In this document: positions 57,805 to 64,000 of the stretch, one piece after another
Position numbering within the stretch: position 1 is the first letter of the stretch
How the letters are laid out: each line of letters begins with the position of its first letter
Assembly: GCA_944323775.1 (NCBI GenBank)
Contig: CALUTT010000024.1
Location: forward strand, 1-64,000
Reading direction: 5' to 3'
Length of the DNA stretch: 64,000 nucleotides
From: an uncultured Bacteroidales bacterium
GTDB taxonomy: Bacteria > Bacteroidota > Bacteroidia > Bacteroidales > UBA932
The notes under the pieces: generated by a model
The model's database searches: none
What the model was told of the DNA's origin: nothing
The model's input: the letters and a program-made list of their open reading frames with translations, nothing else
Translations under genes and position numbers: made by a program

Positions 57805-58353
57805 CTACAGCCTTATTTGCGGCATACCTGTCTTGCCTTCGGGCTCCTTCAGGTATTCCTTTGTCCTGAAGTTCAGGATGCCTGCCGCCAGGCTGTCAGG
57901 GAACTGGCGTACCAGGCGGTTGAACTTGGTCACGGTATCGTTGAAGATCATGCGGCTCATCCTGACCTGGTTTTCGTAGTTGTTGAGGCTGTCCATGGTC
58001 TTGATGTAGGTCTCGCTGGCCTTGAGTTGAGGATACTGTTCGGCGACCAGGCGGATGCGGTCAGATACTGCGGCAAGAGCCTTTTCCTGCTGCTCGACAT
58101 CCCCTGCGCTGCTGTCCCTGGTTATTTCGCGACGCTGTCCTATCACATCGGAAAGTGTCTTGTATTCGTGTTCGTTGTAGGACTTGGTAAGGTTCACGAG
58201 AGAGCTTACGGCGTCCCAGCGGCTTTCCTGCTGCACACCTATCTGGCTCATGGAGTTATGGCACATTTCGTCGGCAGACACCAGCCTGCGCTGCGCCGAA
58301 ATGAACCAGAATACGATGATGGCGGCAAGTGCTGCGATGATTATCAGAGTCAT
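57805..58353 (-). CDS. lemA: LemA family protein
   Basis: A 182-residue protein with one N-terminal membrane helix (TLIIIAALAAIIVFWFISAQ) and a long helical bundle (about 30-165) containing NSMSQIGVQQESRWDAVSSLVNL and FNDTVTKFNRLVRQFPDSLAAGIL. Function of LemA proteins is unsettled, though they are widely paired with DUF2207 or TPM-domain proteins. It heads lemA-DUF2207-recG with a -7 box (TATATTTG, 58386-58393) and a 32-nt leader. Confidence 0.92.
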   Translation of the reverse strand: MTLIIIAALAAIIVFWFISAQRRLVSADEMCHNSMSQIGVQQESRWDAVSSLVNLTKSYNEHEYKTLSDVIGQRREITRDSSAGDVEQQEKALAAVSDRIRLVAEQYPQLKASETYIKTMDSLNNYENQVRMSRMIFNDTVTKFNRLVRQFPDSLAAGILNFRTKEYLKEPEGKTGMPQIRL

Positions 58354-58385
58354 ATGTCAGTAATTAAGATAAGTTTCAAATCATA

Positions 58386-58393
58386 CAAATATA
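58386..58393 (-). promoter_or_regulatory. lemA operon -7 box (TATATTTG)
   Basis: The minus strand reads TATATTTG, 32 nt before the lemA ATG; no well-spaced TTTG was found. Confidence 0.5.
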
Positions 58394-58420
58394 TGTCTTT
58401 TATATGATAAAAAGAAACAA

Positions 58421-58447
58421 GGGGGAGTCCGCATGGCGGGCTCTCCC
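58421..58447 (-). terminator. Terminator of pckA
   Basis: GGGGGAGTCCGC and GCGGGCTCTCCC form a 12-bp stem (two wobbles) around ATG; on the minus strand it is followed by CCTTGTTTCTTTTT. It lies 32 nt past the pckA stop. Confidence 0.75.
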
Positions 58448-58479
58448 AAATTATTGACTGTATGTCTTCCGGTCAGCTG

Positions 58480-60084
58480 CTAGAGCTTCGGGCCAGCGGC
58501 TACGAGAGCCTTGCCAGCCTCGTTGTTCTCGTACTTGTGGAAGTTCTTGATGAAGCGTCCGGCGAGATCCTTTGCCTTCTCCTCCCATACTGAAGGATCT
58601 GAATAGGTGTCGCGAGGATCGAGGATGCCGGTGTCGACTCCTTCGAGGACTGTAGGAACTTCAAAGTTGAAGTAGGGGATAGTCTTGGTAGGAGCCTTGT
58701 CGATTGAACCGTTCAGGATGGCATCAATGATACCGCGGGTGTCGCGGATAGAGATACGCTTGCCTGTTCCGTTCCATCCGGTATTTACCAGATATGCCTT
58801 TGCACCGCTCTTCTCCATTCTCTTGACGAGTTCCTCTGCGTACTTGGTAGGAGGCAGTTCGAGGAATGCCTGGCCGAAGCAAGCTGAGAAAGTCGGAGTA
58901 GGCTCTGTGATTCCGCGCTCGGTTCCTGCGAGCTTTGCGGTGAATCCTGAGAGGAAGTAGTACTTCGTCTGCTCGGGGGTAAGGATTGATACCGGAGGCA
59001 GAACCCCGAATGCGTCTGCAGAGAGGAATATTACCTGCTTTGCTGCAGGACCCTCAGAGTTGGGGCGCACGATCTTGTTGATATGGTAGATAGGGTAGGA
59101 AACGCGGGTGTTCTCGGTAACGCTCTTGTCGTTGAAGTCGATCTTGCCGTCCTTGTCGACGGTTACGTTCTCGAGCAGGGCGTCGCGGCGGATGGCATTG
59201 TAGATGTCAGGCTCGGAGTCCTTGTCAAGCTTGATGACCTTGGCATAGCAGCCTCCTTCGAAGTTGAATACGCCTTCATCGTCCCAGCCGTGCTCGTCAT
59301 CGCCGATGAGCAGACGCTTCGGGTCGGTTGACAGAGTGGTCTTGCCGGTTCCTGAGAGGCCGAAGAAGATGGCGGTATTCTGGCCGTTGAGGTCAGTGTT
59401 GGCTGAGCAGTGCATTGAGGCGATACCCTTGAGAGGAAGGTAGTAGTTCATCATTGAGAACATGCCCTTCTTCATCTCGCCGCCGTACCATGTGTTGAGG
59501 ATAACCTGCTCCTTGCTGGTGACATTGAAAGCCACTGCGGTGTCGGAACGAAGGCCGAGCTCCTCATAGTTCTCGACGCGTGCCTTTGATGCGCAGTATA
59601 CTACGAAGTCAGGCTCCTGGTCGAACTCCGCCTGATTCTTCGGACGGATGAACATGTTGGTCACGAAGTGTGCCTGCCATGCGACTTCCATGATGAAGCG
59701 CACTTTCATGCGGGTGTCCTTGTGGGTGCCGCAGAAGCCGTCGACTACAAAAAGCCTCTTGCCTGAAAGCTCCTTGAGTGCGATGTTCTTGACCTCCTTC
59801 CATGTCTTCTCGGACATCTCGTGATTGTCGTTGGGATACTCCGGGGTATTCCACCATACGGTGTCCTTGGAGTTCTTGTCCATTACGATGTACTTGTCCT
59901 TGGGAGAACGGCCGGTGTATACGCCGGTCATGACGTTGATAGCGCCGAGCTCGGTAACCTGGCCCTTGTCGTAGCCTTCGAGTTCCGGTCTGGTCTCCTC
60001 GTTGTAGAGGACTTCATACGTAGGGTTGTAAAGGATCTCTGTAGTTCCCTTGATACCGTACTTGCTTAAATCGATTTTAGCCAT
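58480..60084 (-). CDS. pckA: Phosphoenolpyruvate carboxykinase (ATP)
   Basis: A 534-residue enzyme interconverting oxaloacetate and PEP plus CO2. In succinate-forming anaerobes it runs in the carboxylating direction, making ATP. The ATP loop [11 protein letters not shown] is followed by [22 protein letters not shown], with [11 protein letters not shown] and RRDALLENV elsewhere. Length is normal. The promoter is a close consensus (60147-60177), and its leader of about 58 nt holds two inverted repeats, suggesting control at transcription or mRNA level. The terminator is at 58421-58447. Confidence 0.97.
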   Translation of the reverse strand: MAKIDLSKYGIKGTTEILYNPTYEVLYNEETRPELEGYDKGQVTELGAINVMTGVYTGRSPKDKYIVMDKNSKDTVWWNTPEYPNDNHEMSEKTWKEVKNIALKELSGKRLFVVDGFCGTHKDTRMKVRFIMEVAWQAHFVTNMFIRPKNQAEFDQEPDFVVYCASKARVENYEELGLRSDTAVAFNVTSKEQVILNTWYGGEMKKGMFSMMNYYLPLKGIASMHCSANTDLNGQNTAIFFGLSGTGKTTLSTDPKRLLIGDDEHGWDDEGVFNFEGGCYAKVIKLDKDSEPDIYNAIRRDALLENVTVDKDGKIDFNDKSVTENTRVSYPIYHINKIVRPNSEGPAAKQVIFLSADAFGVLPPVSILTPEQTKYYFLSGFTAKLAGTERGITEPTPTFSACFGQAFLELPPTKYAEELVKRMEKSGAKAYLVNTGWNGTGKRISIRDTRGIIDAILNGSIDKAPTKTIPYFNFEVPTVLEGVDTGILDPRDTYSDPSVWEEKAKDLAGRFIKNFHKYENNEAGKALVAAGPKL

Positions 60085-60097
60085 AATATGTTTTGGT

Positions 60098-60134
60098 ATT
60101 AAAACATTTTAATCAACGATGATTGACAATCATC
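60098..60134 (-). promoter_or_regulatory. Two inverted repeats in the pckA leader
   Basis: ATTAAAA-CA-TTTTAAT (60098-60113) and GATGATTG-A-CAATCATC (60118-60134) are perfect dyads, 4 nt apart, just downstream of the expected start site and upstream of the ATG at 60084. They could be operators or RNA hairpins. Confidence 0.5.
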
Positions 60135-60146
60135 AAAATTCGTGCG

Positions 60147-60177
60147 CAAATATAGTGAATTTGTCAAACATTGCAAA
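60147..60177 (-). promoter_or_regulatory. pckA promoter (TTTG-N19-TATATTTG)
   Basis: On the minus strand TTTG (60177-60174), a 19-nt spacer and TATATTTG (60154-60147) give an exact consensus. Confidence 0.8.
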
Positions 60178-60237
60178 TGACTGACAATTTGTCCCGGCAA
60201 GTGTGCCATCCGATGGAGAATGTCAGCAGATAATGTC

Positions 60238-60245
60238 TATTTTTG
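60238..60245 (+). promoter_or_regulatory. recQ -7 box (TATTTTTG), 4 nt from the start codon
   Basis: TATTTTTG is followed by four bases and the ATG at 60250, so the transcript should begin at or within a few bases of the start codon. Confidence 0.6.
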
Positions 60246-60249
60246 CAGC

Positions 60250-62130
60250 ATGACAGCACTTGAGACTTTGCAGAGATACTGGGGGTATTCCGGATTCCGG
60301 CCGATGCAGGAGCAGATAATATCGGCGGCTCTGGAGGGAAAGGATGTTCTTGCCATACTGCCGACGGGCGGCGGGAAGTCCGTGTGTTTCCAGGTTCCCT
60401 CATTGATGAAGGACGGCATCGCTGTCGTGGTGACGCCCCTGGTCGCACTGATGAAGGACCAGGTCGAGAATCTCTCGGCCCGCGGCATCAGGGCCCTGTG
60501 CGTGCATTCCGGCATGTCCGGACGAGAGATAGACACGGCGTTGAACAATGCCGCCTACGGAGATTTCAAATTCCTGTACGTCTCCCCGGAACGGCTTTCC
60601 ACAAGGCTTTTCCGCTCATATCTGGAGGTGATGGATGTGAACTATATTGTCGTGGATGAGGCGCACTGCATATCGCAGTGGGGGTATGATTTCCGTCCCG
60701 ACTATCTTCAGATAGCACGGATGCGCGAGCTGGTCGATGCGCCGGTGCTTGCGCTGACGGCGACTGCGACTCCGGAGGTGGCCAGGGACATTATGGCGAG
60801 GCTTGCTCGGCCCGTCCGTCCTGACGATTCCTGCGGCCAACGAGACTTCGTCCTGATACGTAGCGGGTTCGAGAGGCCGAACCTCTCATATGTTGTCCGC
60901 AAGTGCGAGGACAAGACCGGTCAGCTCCTGTCAATATGCAATTCCGTTTCAGGAAGCGGCATTGTGTATCTGCGCAGCAGGAAGCGCTGCGAGGAGCTCA
61001 GTTCGCTGCTTTCATCGTCGGGGGTGAGCTGTTCATTCTACCATGCCGGACTCTCCGCCGTGGACAGGTCGGAAAGGCAGAATGCGTGGCGGGAAGGCAC
61101 GGTGCGTGTCATGGTATGTACGAATGCCTTCGGGATGGGAATTGACAAGCCTGATGTCCGTTTTGTAGTACACTGTTCGCTTCCGGAGAGTCCCGAAGCC
61201 TATTTCCAGGAGGCCGGCAGGGCCGGCAGGGACGGACTGCGTTCATGGGCCGTGCTGCTGTGGAATTCCAGGGACGTCCAGAGTCTGCGTATGCTCCAGA
61301 AACTCTCTTTTCCGGATCCTTCCTATATCGAGGATATATATCAGAAAGTGCATGTCTATGCCGGAATTCCATACAACGGGGGTGACGGAGCACGTGTTAA
61401 GTTTGACCTGCAGGAATTCTGCAGGAGGTTTTCCCTCAAGGCGGCCGAGGTCCTCCCGGCATTGAAATACCTCGGAATGTCAGACCATCTGAGCTATTGC
61501 GAGGATGTCCAGGTCCCGACCAGGGTCAAGATACTGATGGACCGGAATGCGCTTTATGACGTGGATTTCGGTGACGGCCGCCTTGTCTCCCTGCTGGAGT
61601 CTCTGATGCGCCTGTATCCGGGAGTCTTCTCCTTTACGGTGCCTGTCGATGAAGATGAGCTTGCGCGCAGATGTTCGGTCCGTGTTCCGGAACTCAGACA
61701 GATGCTCTACTCTCTGTCGCTGGAGCATGTGATCAAATATGTGCCGTCACCGGAGGACAGCCTGATCGTGCTTCATCATCCACGCCTTATGCCAGGGAAC
61801 CTGGATCTCCAGCCTGAGAAGTACAGGTTCCTGAAGGAGAACTATCTCAGGCGCAGCGAGGCTATGATTTCCTACGCAGGCACCGATGACCGCTGCCGTT
61901 CGAGGCAGCTGCTTGAGTACTTCGGCCAGAAGGAGACCTCGGACTGCGGACATTGTGACGTGTGTCTTTCCGAGAACCGTCTCGAGGACAGGATCAGGGA
62001 TTATTTCAGCTCACATCCCGGTGCAGGCTTCGAGGATTTCGCGCGCTACTGCGCCGATCCGTCTTCATCGATGCCGAGGAAGGCGCTTGCACTCTGCCGG
62101 GAGCTTGTGGACAAGGGTGAGATTTTTTGA
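60250..62130 (+). CDS. recQ: ATP-dependent DNA helicase RecQ
   Basis: A 626-residue RecQ helicase. The Q-motif FGYSGFRP-like opening (GYSGFRPMQEQII), Walker A PTGGGKSVCFQVP, DEAHCISQWGYDFRPDY and the motif VI-type QEAGRAGRDG are present. The RQC zinc site is CRSRQLLEYFGQ...CGHCDVC. There is no HRDC domain at the C-terminus, so it resembles the shorter RecQ form. The ATG at 60250 is supported by the -7 box 4 nt before it; the in-frame start at 60220 lies upstream of that box. Confidence 0.95.
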   Translation: MTALETLQRYWGYSGFRPMQEQIISAALEGKDVLAILPTGGGKSVCFQVPSLMKDGIAVVVTPLVALMKDQVENLSARGIRALCVHSGMSGREIDTALNNAAYGDFKFLYVSPERLSTRLFRSYLEVMDVNYIVVDEAHCISQWGYDFRPDYLQIARMRELVDAPVLALTATATPEVARDIMARLARPVRPDDSCGQRDFVLIRSGFERPNLSYVVRKCEDKTGQLLSICNSVSGSGIVYLRSRKRCEELSSLLSSSGVSCSFYHAGLSAVDRSERQNAWREGTVRVMVCTNAFGMGIDKPDVRFVVHCSLPESPEAYFQEAGRAGRDGLRSWAVLLWNSRDVQSLRMLQKLSFPDPSYIEDIYQKVHVYAGIPYNGGDGARVKFDLQEFCRRFSLKAAEVLPALKYLGMSDHLSYCEDVQVPTRVKILMDRNALYDVDFGDGRLVSLLESLMRLYPGVFSFTVPVDEDELARRCSVRVPELRQMLYSLSLEHVIKYVPSPEDSLIVLHHPRLMPGNLDLQPEKYRFLKENYLRRSEAMISYAGTDDRCRSRQLLEYFGQKETSDCGHCDVCLSENRLEDRIRDYFSSHPGAGFEDFARYCADPSSSMPRKALALCRELVDKGEIF

Positions 62131-62131
62131 G

Positions 62132-62139
62132 TATCTTTG
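62132..62139 (+). promoter_or_regulatory. MBL hydrolase gene -7 box (TATCTTTG), 7 nt from the start
   Basis: TATCTTTG starts two bases after the recQ stop and is followed by seven bases and the ATG at 62147. No suitable -33 was found. Confidence 0.55.
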
Positions 62140-62146
62140 CATTCCG

Positions 62147-63004
62147 ATGAAAGCGAAACTGACATTTTTGGGCACCGGAACTTCCCAGGGGGTGCCAATA
62201 ATTGGGTGTGACTGCGAGGTCTGCCGCTCCACGGACCCCAGGGACAAGCATCTGCGGTCTTCCGCGCTTGTGGAGTACGGCGGACTGACGATAGTCGTGG
62301 ACGCGGGACCGGATTTCCGCTATCAGATGCTCCGGCAGAACGTCCGCCATCTTGATGCGATACTTCTTACGCATAACCACAAGGACCACACCGGCGGTCT
62401 TGATGACGTCCGAGCGTTCAATCTGCTTGAAAGGCATCCTGTGAACATATACTGCCAGGAATACGTCATGGAGGCGCTGAAGAGAGAGTACCCGTACGTG
62501 TTCGAGCAGACAAAGTATCCCGGTGCTCCGGAGTGGCACATGCATGTCGTTGATCCTACGAAGCCTTTTCTTGTGCACTCCAATGCCAACGAGGAGGTGA
62601 TAGTTTGGGAAAAGGGCTTCGGGTTCCGTCACTATGCCCCGGTTTCAGATGCGGATTCTGTGGCCGAAGTGGTGCCCATACAAGGCTGGCATCTCAGCAC
62701 GAGGGAACTCAGTGTCCTGGGATACCGTTTCGGCAATATCGCCTACATGACGGACATCAAGCATATCGACGAGAGTGAGTTCGAGAAGCTGAAAGGTGTG
62801 GAATATGTCACCCTTGGATGTGTCAAGATTACCGAACACCGCTCGCACCCTTCTCTGCAGCAGTGCCTTGACTTCTTCGAACGTGTCGGGGCGAAGGAGT
62901 CGTATATCACCCATGTGTCGCACCAGCTGCCAAGGTACGAGGAGTTCTGCAAGATGCTTCCGGAACACGTGCATCCGGCCTATGACGGCCTTGTCATAGG
63001 ATGA
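62147..63004 (+). CDS. Metallo-beta-lactamase-fold hydrolase (PhnP-like)
   Basis: A 285-residue MBL-fold protein starting KAKLTFLGTGTSQGVPIIGCDCEVC. The metal motif LTHNHKDHTGGLDD (HxHxDH) is clear, with further His in VSHQLPRYEEF-type and HRSHPSLQ segments. The N-terminal GTSQGVPxxGCxCxxC pattern matches the PhnP/phosphodiesterase-like group. The substrate is unknown; phosphodiesterase activity is a guess from the family. The ATG at 62147 is preferred because the -7 box lies between it and the recQ stop. Its last 11 bp overlap mtaB. Confidence 0.88.
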   Translation: MKAKLTFLGTGTSQGVPIIGCDCEVCRSTDPRDKHLRSSALVEYGGLTIVVDAGPDFRYQMLRQNVRHLDAILLTHNHKDHTGGLDDVRAFNLLERHPVNIYCQEYVMEALKREYPYVFEQTKYPGAPEWHMHVVDPTKPFLVHSNANEEVIVWEKGFGFRHYAPVSDADSVAEVVPIQGWHLSTRELSVLGYRFGNIAYMTDIKHIDESEFEKLKGVEYVTLGCVKITEHRSHPSLQQCLDFFERVGAKESYITHVSHQLPRYEEFCKMLPEHVHPAYDGLVIG

Positions 63005-64000
63005 CGTCCACTATTTTTCCGGCCAGCGACGGGTCGTATGGTCTCTCGATCCTGATATAGTTCCCGCTGTATCCTTCCATCATGCCGTTGCGGGGTGTCG
63101 TCTCGAACAGGACTTTCTCGTGAATCCCTGCATTTGCCTCCCTGAATTCCCTGTGGAGGGTCGCGCATAGTGCCTCAAGTTCTTTCTCCCTGTCTCTTTT
63201 GACGCTGTCTGGTACTTGTCCGTCCATCGATGCTGCCGGAGTGCCGGGTCTGCGGGAGTAGGGGAATATGTGTATGAACGCGGGCCTTATCCTTTCGAGC
63301 AGGGCCTTTGTCTGGAGGAACATCTCGTCTGTCTCTCCTGGCAGTCCGACCATCAGGTCAATGCCTATGAAGACCTTGGGCTTGCCGGGAGCTTCCATGG
63401 CTTTCCGTATGTATCTGACCTTGTTTTCGAAGAAGGCCGTGTCATAGTGTCGCCCCATGCTTTTCAGCAGGAAGTCGGATCCTGTCTGGAGAGGAATATG
63501 GAAATGCGGCTGGAACTTGGTTCCAGAAGCTATCCAGTCGATGATTTCGTCAGTGAGCAGGTCGGGTTCTATGCTTGATATCCTGTATCTCTCTATGCCC
63601 TGTACGTTCTCGAGCGCTTTGAGCAGGTCGAGAAACGACTCTCCGGTCGTCTTGCCGAAGTCTCCGGTGTTCACGCCCGTGATGACAGTCTCCAGAATGC
63701 CGGATTCCGCGATTCTGCGGGCATTTTCCACGCATTCTGATATGGATGCGTTGCGGCTTCTTCCCCTTGCGTACGGGACAGTGCAGTATTTGCAGAAGTT
63801 GTCGCATCCGTCCTGGACCTTGAGAAAAGAACGCGTGCGTTCGCCGCTGCTGTACGCCCCGAACATGTCGGGGGCTCCGGCCTGTGCCGCCTTCTGTCCT
63901 CCGTAAACTGTCTCGGTGACCACAAGAGCCTTCTCGTTGCATCCGAACACCCTTGTGACACCTTCAATCGCTTCCAGTTCACGGCGCCGGAGCTCCGCGC
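62994..64000 (-). CDS. mtaB: tRNA t6A37 methylthiotransferase MtaB (5' end beyond window)
   Basis: A radical-SAM methylthiotransferase adding a methylthio group to t6A37 of tRNA. The radical-SAM cluster CDNFCKYCTVPYARG (CxxxCxxC) is followed by EPDLLTDEIIDW, the substrate-loop HFHIPLQTGSDFLLKSMGRHYDT and IFPYSRRPGTPAASMDGQVPDSVKRDRE, which favour MtaB over MiaB or RimO. A C-terminal TRAM-like part is present. The frame is open to the window edge (RRRELEAIEGVTRVFGCNEKA region), so about a quarter of the N-terminus, with the first Fe-S cysteines, lies outside. The GTG at 63950 is internal. Confidence 0.93.
   Translation of the reverse strand, partial: AELRRRELEAIEGVTRVFGCNEKALVVTETVYGGQKAAQAGAPDMFGAYSSGERTRSFLKVQDGCDNFCKYCTVPYARGRSRNASISECVENARRIAESGILETVITGVNTGDFGKTTGESFLDLLKALENVQGIERYRISSIEPDLLTDEIIDWIASGTKFQPHFHIPLQTGSDFLLKSMGRHYDTAFFENKVRYIRKAMEAPGKPKVFIGIDLMVGLPGETDEMFLQTKALLERIRPAFIHIFPYSRRPGTPAASMDGQVPDSVKRDREKELEALCATLHREFREANAGIHEKVLFETTPRNGMMEGYSGNYIRIERPYDPSLAGKIVDVIL

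Noticed and set aside
60220..60249. Ten-residue N-terminal extension of RecQ
   Set aside because: The -7 box at 60238-60245 lies within it, and the conserved start is at 60250.
62131..62140. GTATCTTTGC as a CTnDOT-type attachment core
   Set aside because: The sequence matches the GTAnnTTTGC core, but it is the -7 box of the MBL gene and there is no element or second junction.
61886..62146. 87-residue extension of the MBL hydrolase
   Set aside because: It runs in another frame through recQ; the family N-terminus begins at 62147.
63948..63950. GTG as the start of mtaB, implying a truncated enzyme
   Set aside because: The frame stays open to the window edge with family-like sequence, so the gene is cut by the window, not by mutation.

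Overview
The window is 64 kb of dense chromosome, about 55% GC by eye. It comes from a member of the Bacteroidota, most likely order Bacteroidales; genus and species cannot be fixed from the sequence. Signs of the phylum are promoters of the form TTTG-N19/20-TAnnTTTG, almost no Shine-Dalgarno sequences except a very strong one before rpsU, a SusC-like/OMP_b-brl_3 barrel protein, an Mfa2/FimB-like lipoprotein, a six-gene Na+-NQR operon, ATP-dependent PEP carboxykinase and a Bacteroidota-type Wza/Wzz export pair. I saw no transposase, integrase, phage gene, CRISPR array or rRNA. One tRNA (Asp, GTC) is present.

Layout. 1-210: non-coding, with a 41-bp-periodic dyad repeat and a nested inverted repeat. 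211-2576 (minus): AAA ATPase, sirtuin, rpsU and a DUF2795 protein. 2607-5221 (plus): rplU-rpmA, then serS-ruvC. 5236-8181: large outer-membrane barrel. 8218-12314 (plus): LysE-type exporter, PASTA protein, RluD, Lnt. 12295-16993: ung (minus), coaD with a thioredoxin-like protein and a small basic protein (plus), lon (minus). 17232-20108 (plus): HU, a 29-residue basic protein, RNase G, reverse rubrerythrin and a possible 28-residue peptide. 20123-30870: monocistrons or short operons (manC, DUF1593 protein, lipoproteins, iron alcohol dehydrogenase, pncB, Fsr-like MFS pump, AlkD-like protein, AI-2E transporter), followed by tRNA-Asp. 31203-40886 (plus): a tightly coupled polysaccharide run (Wza-like, Wzz-like, four glycosyltransferase-type proteins) with uvrA in the middle. 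40861-41850 (minus): Mfa2-like lipoprotein. 42087-47838 (minus): nqrABCDEF. 47912-50203: UvrD/PcrA. 50169-53912 (minus): S9 peptidase, Nif3, acyl-ACP thioesterase. 54031-58353 (minus): lemA, DUF2207 protein, recG. 58480-60084 (minus): pckA. 60250-63004 (plus): recQ and an MBL hydrolase. 62994-64000 (minus): mtaB, cut by the window edge.

Functional themes. Translation and RNA modification are represented by S21, L21, L27, SerS, RluD, MtaB, RNase G and the 29-residue protein. DNA repair is unusually frequent: RuvC, Ung, AlkD-like, UvrA, UvrD, RecG and RecQ. Cell-envelope genes include Lnt, ManC, the export/glycosyltransferase run and lipoproteins. Energy and NAD metabolism are represented by NQR, PckA, PncB and the sirtuin.

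The most interesting signals are architectural. (1) About eleven genes have the -7 promoter box only 4-9 nt before the start codon, so their mRNAs should be leaderless or nearly so; four encode DNA-repair proteins. (2) Seven of ten convergent gene pairs overlap by 11-35 bp at their 3' ends. (3) rpsU alone has a near-complete anti-Shine-Dalgarno complement. (4) Dyads sit at the pncB and pckA promoters, and a phased dyad array lies at the left edge. (5) uvrA is translationally embedded in a polysaccharide operon. I found no clearly new multi-gene system; the leaderless-promoter pattern and the left-edge repeat are the best leads.
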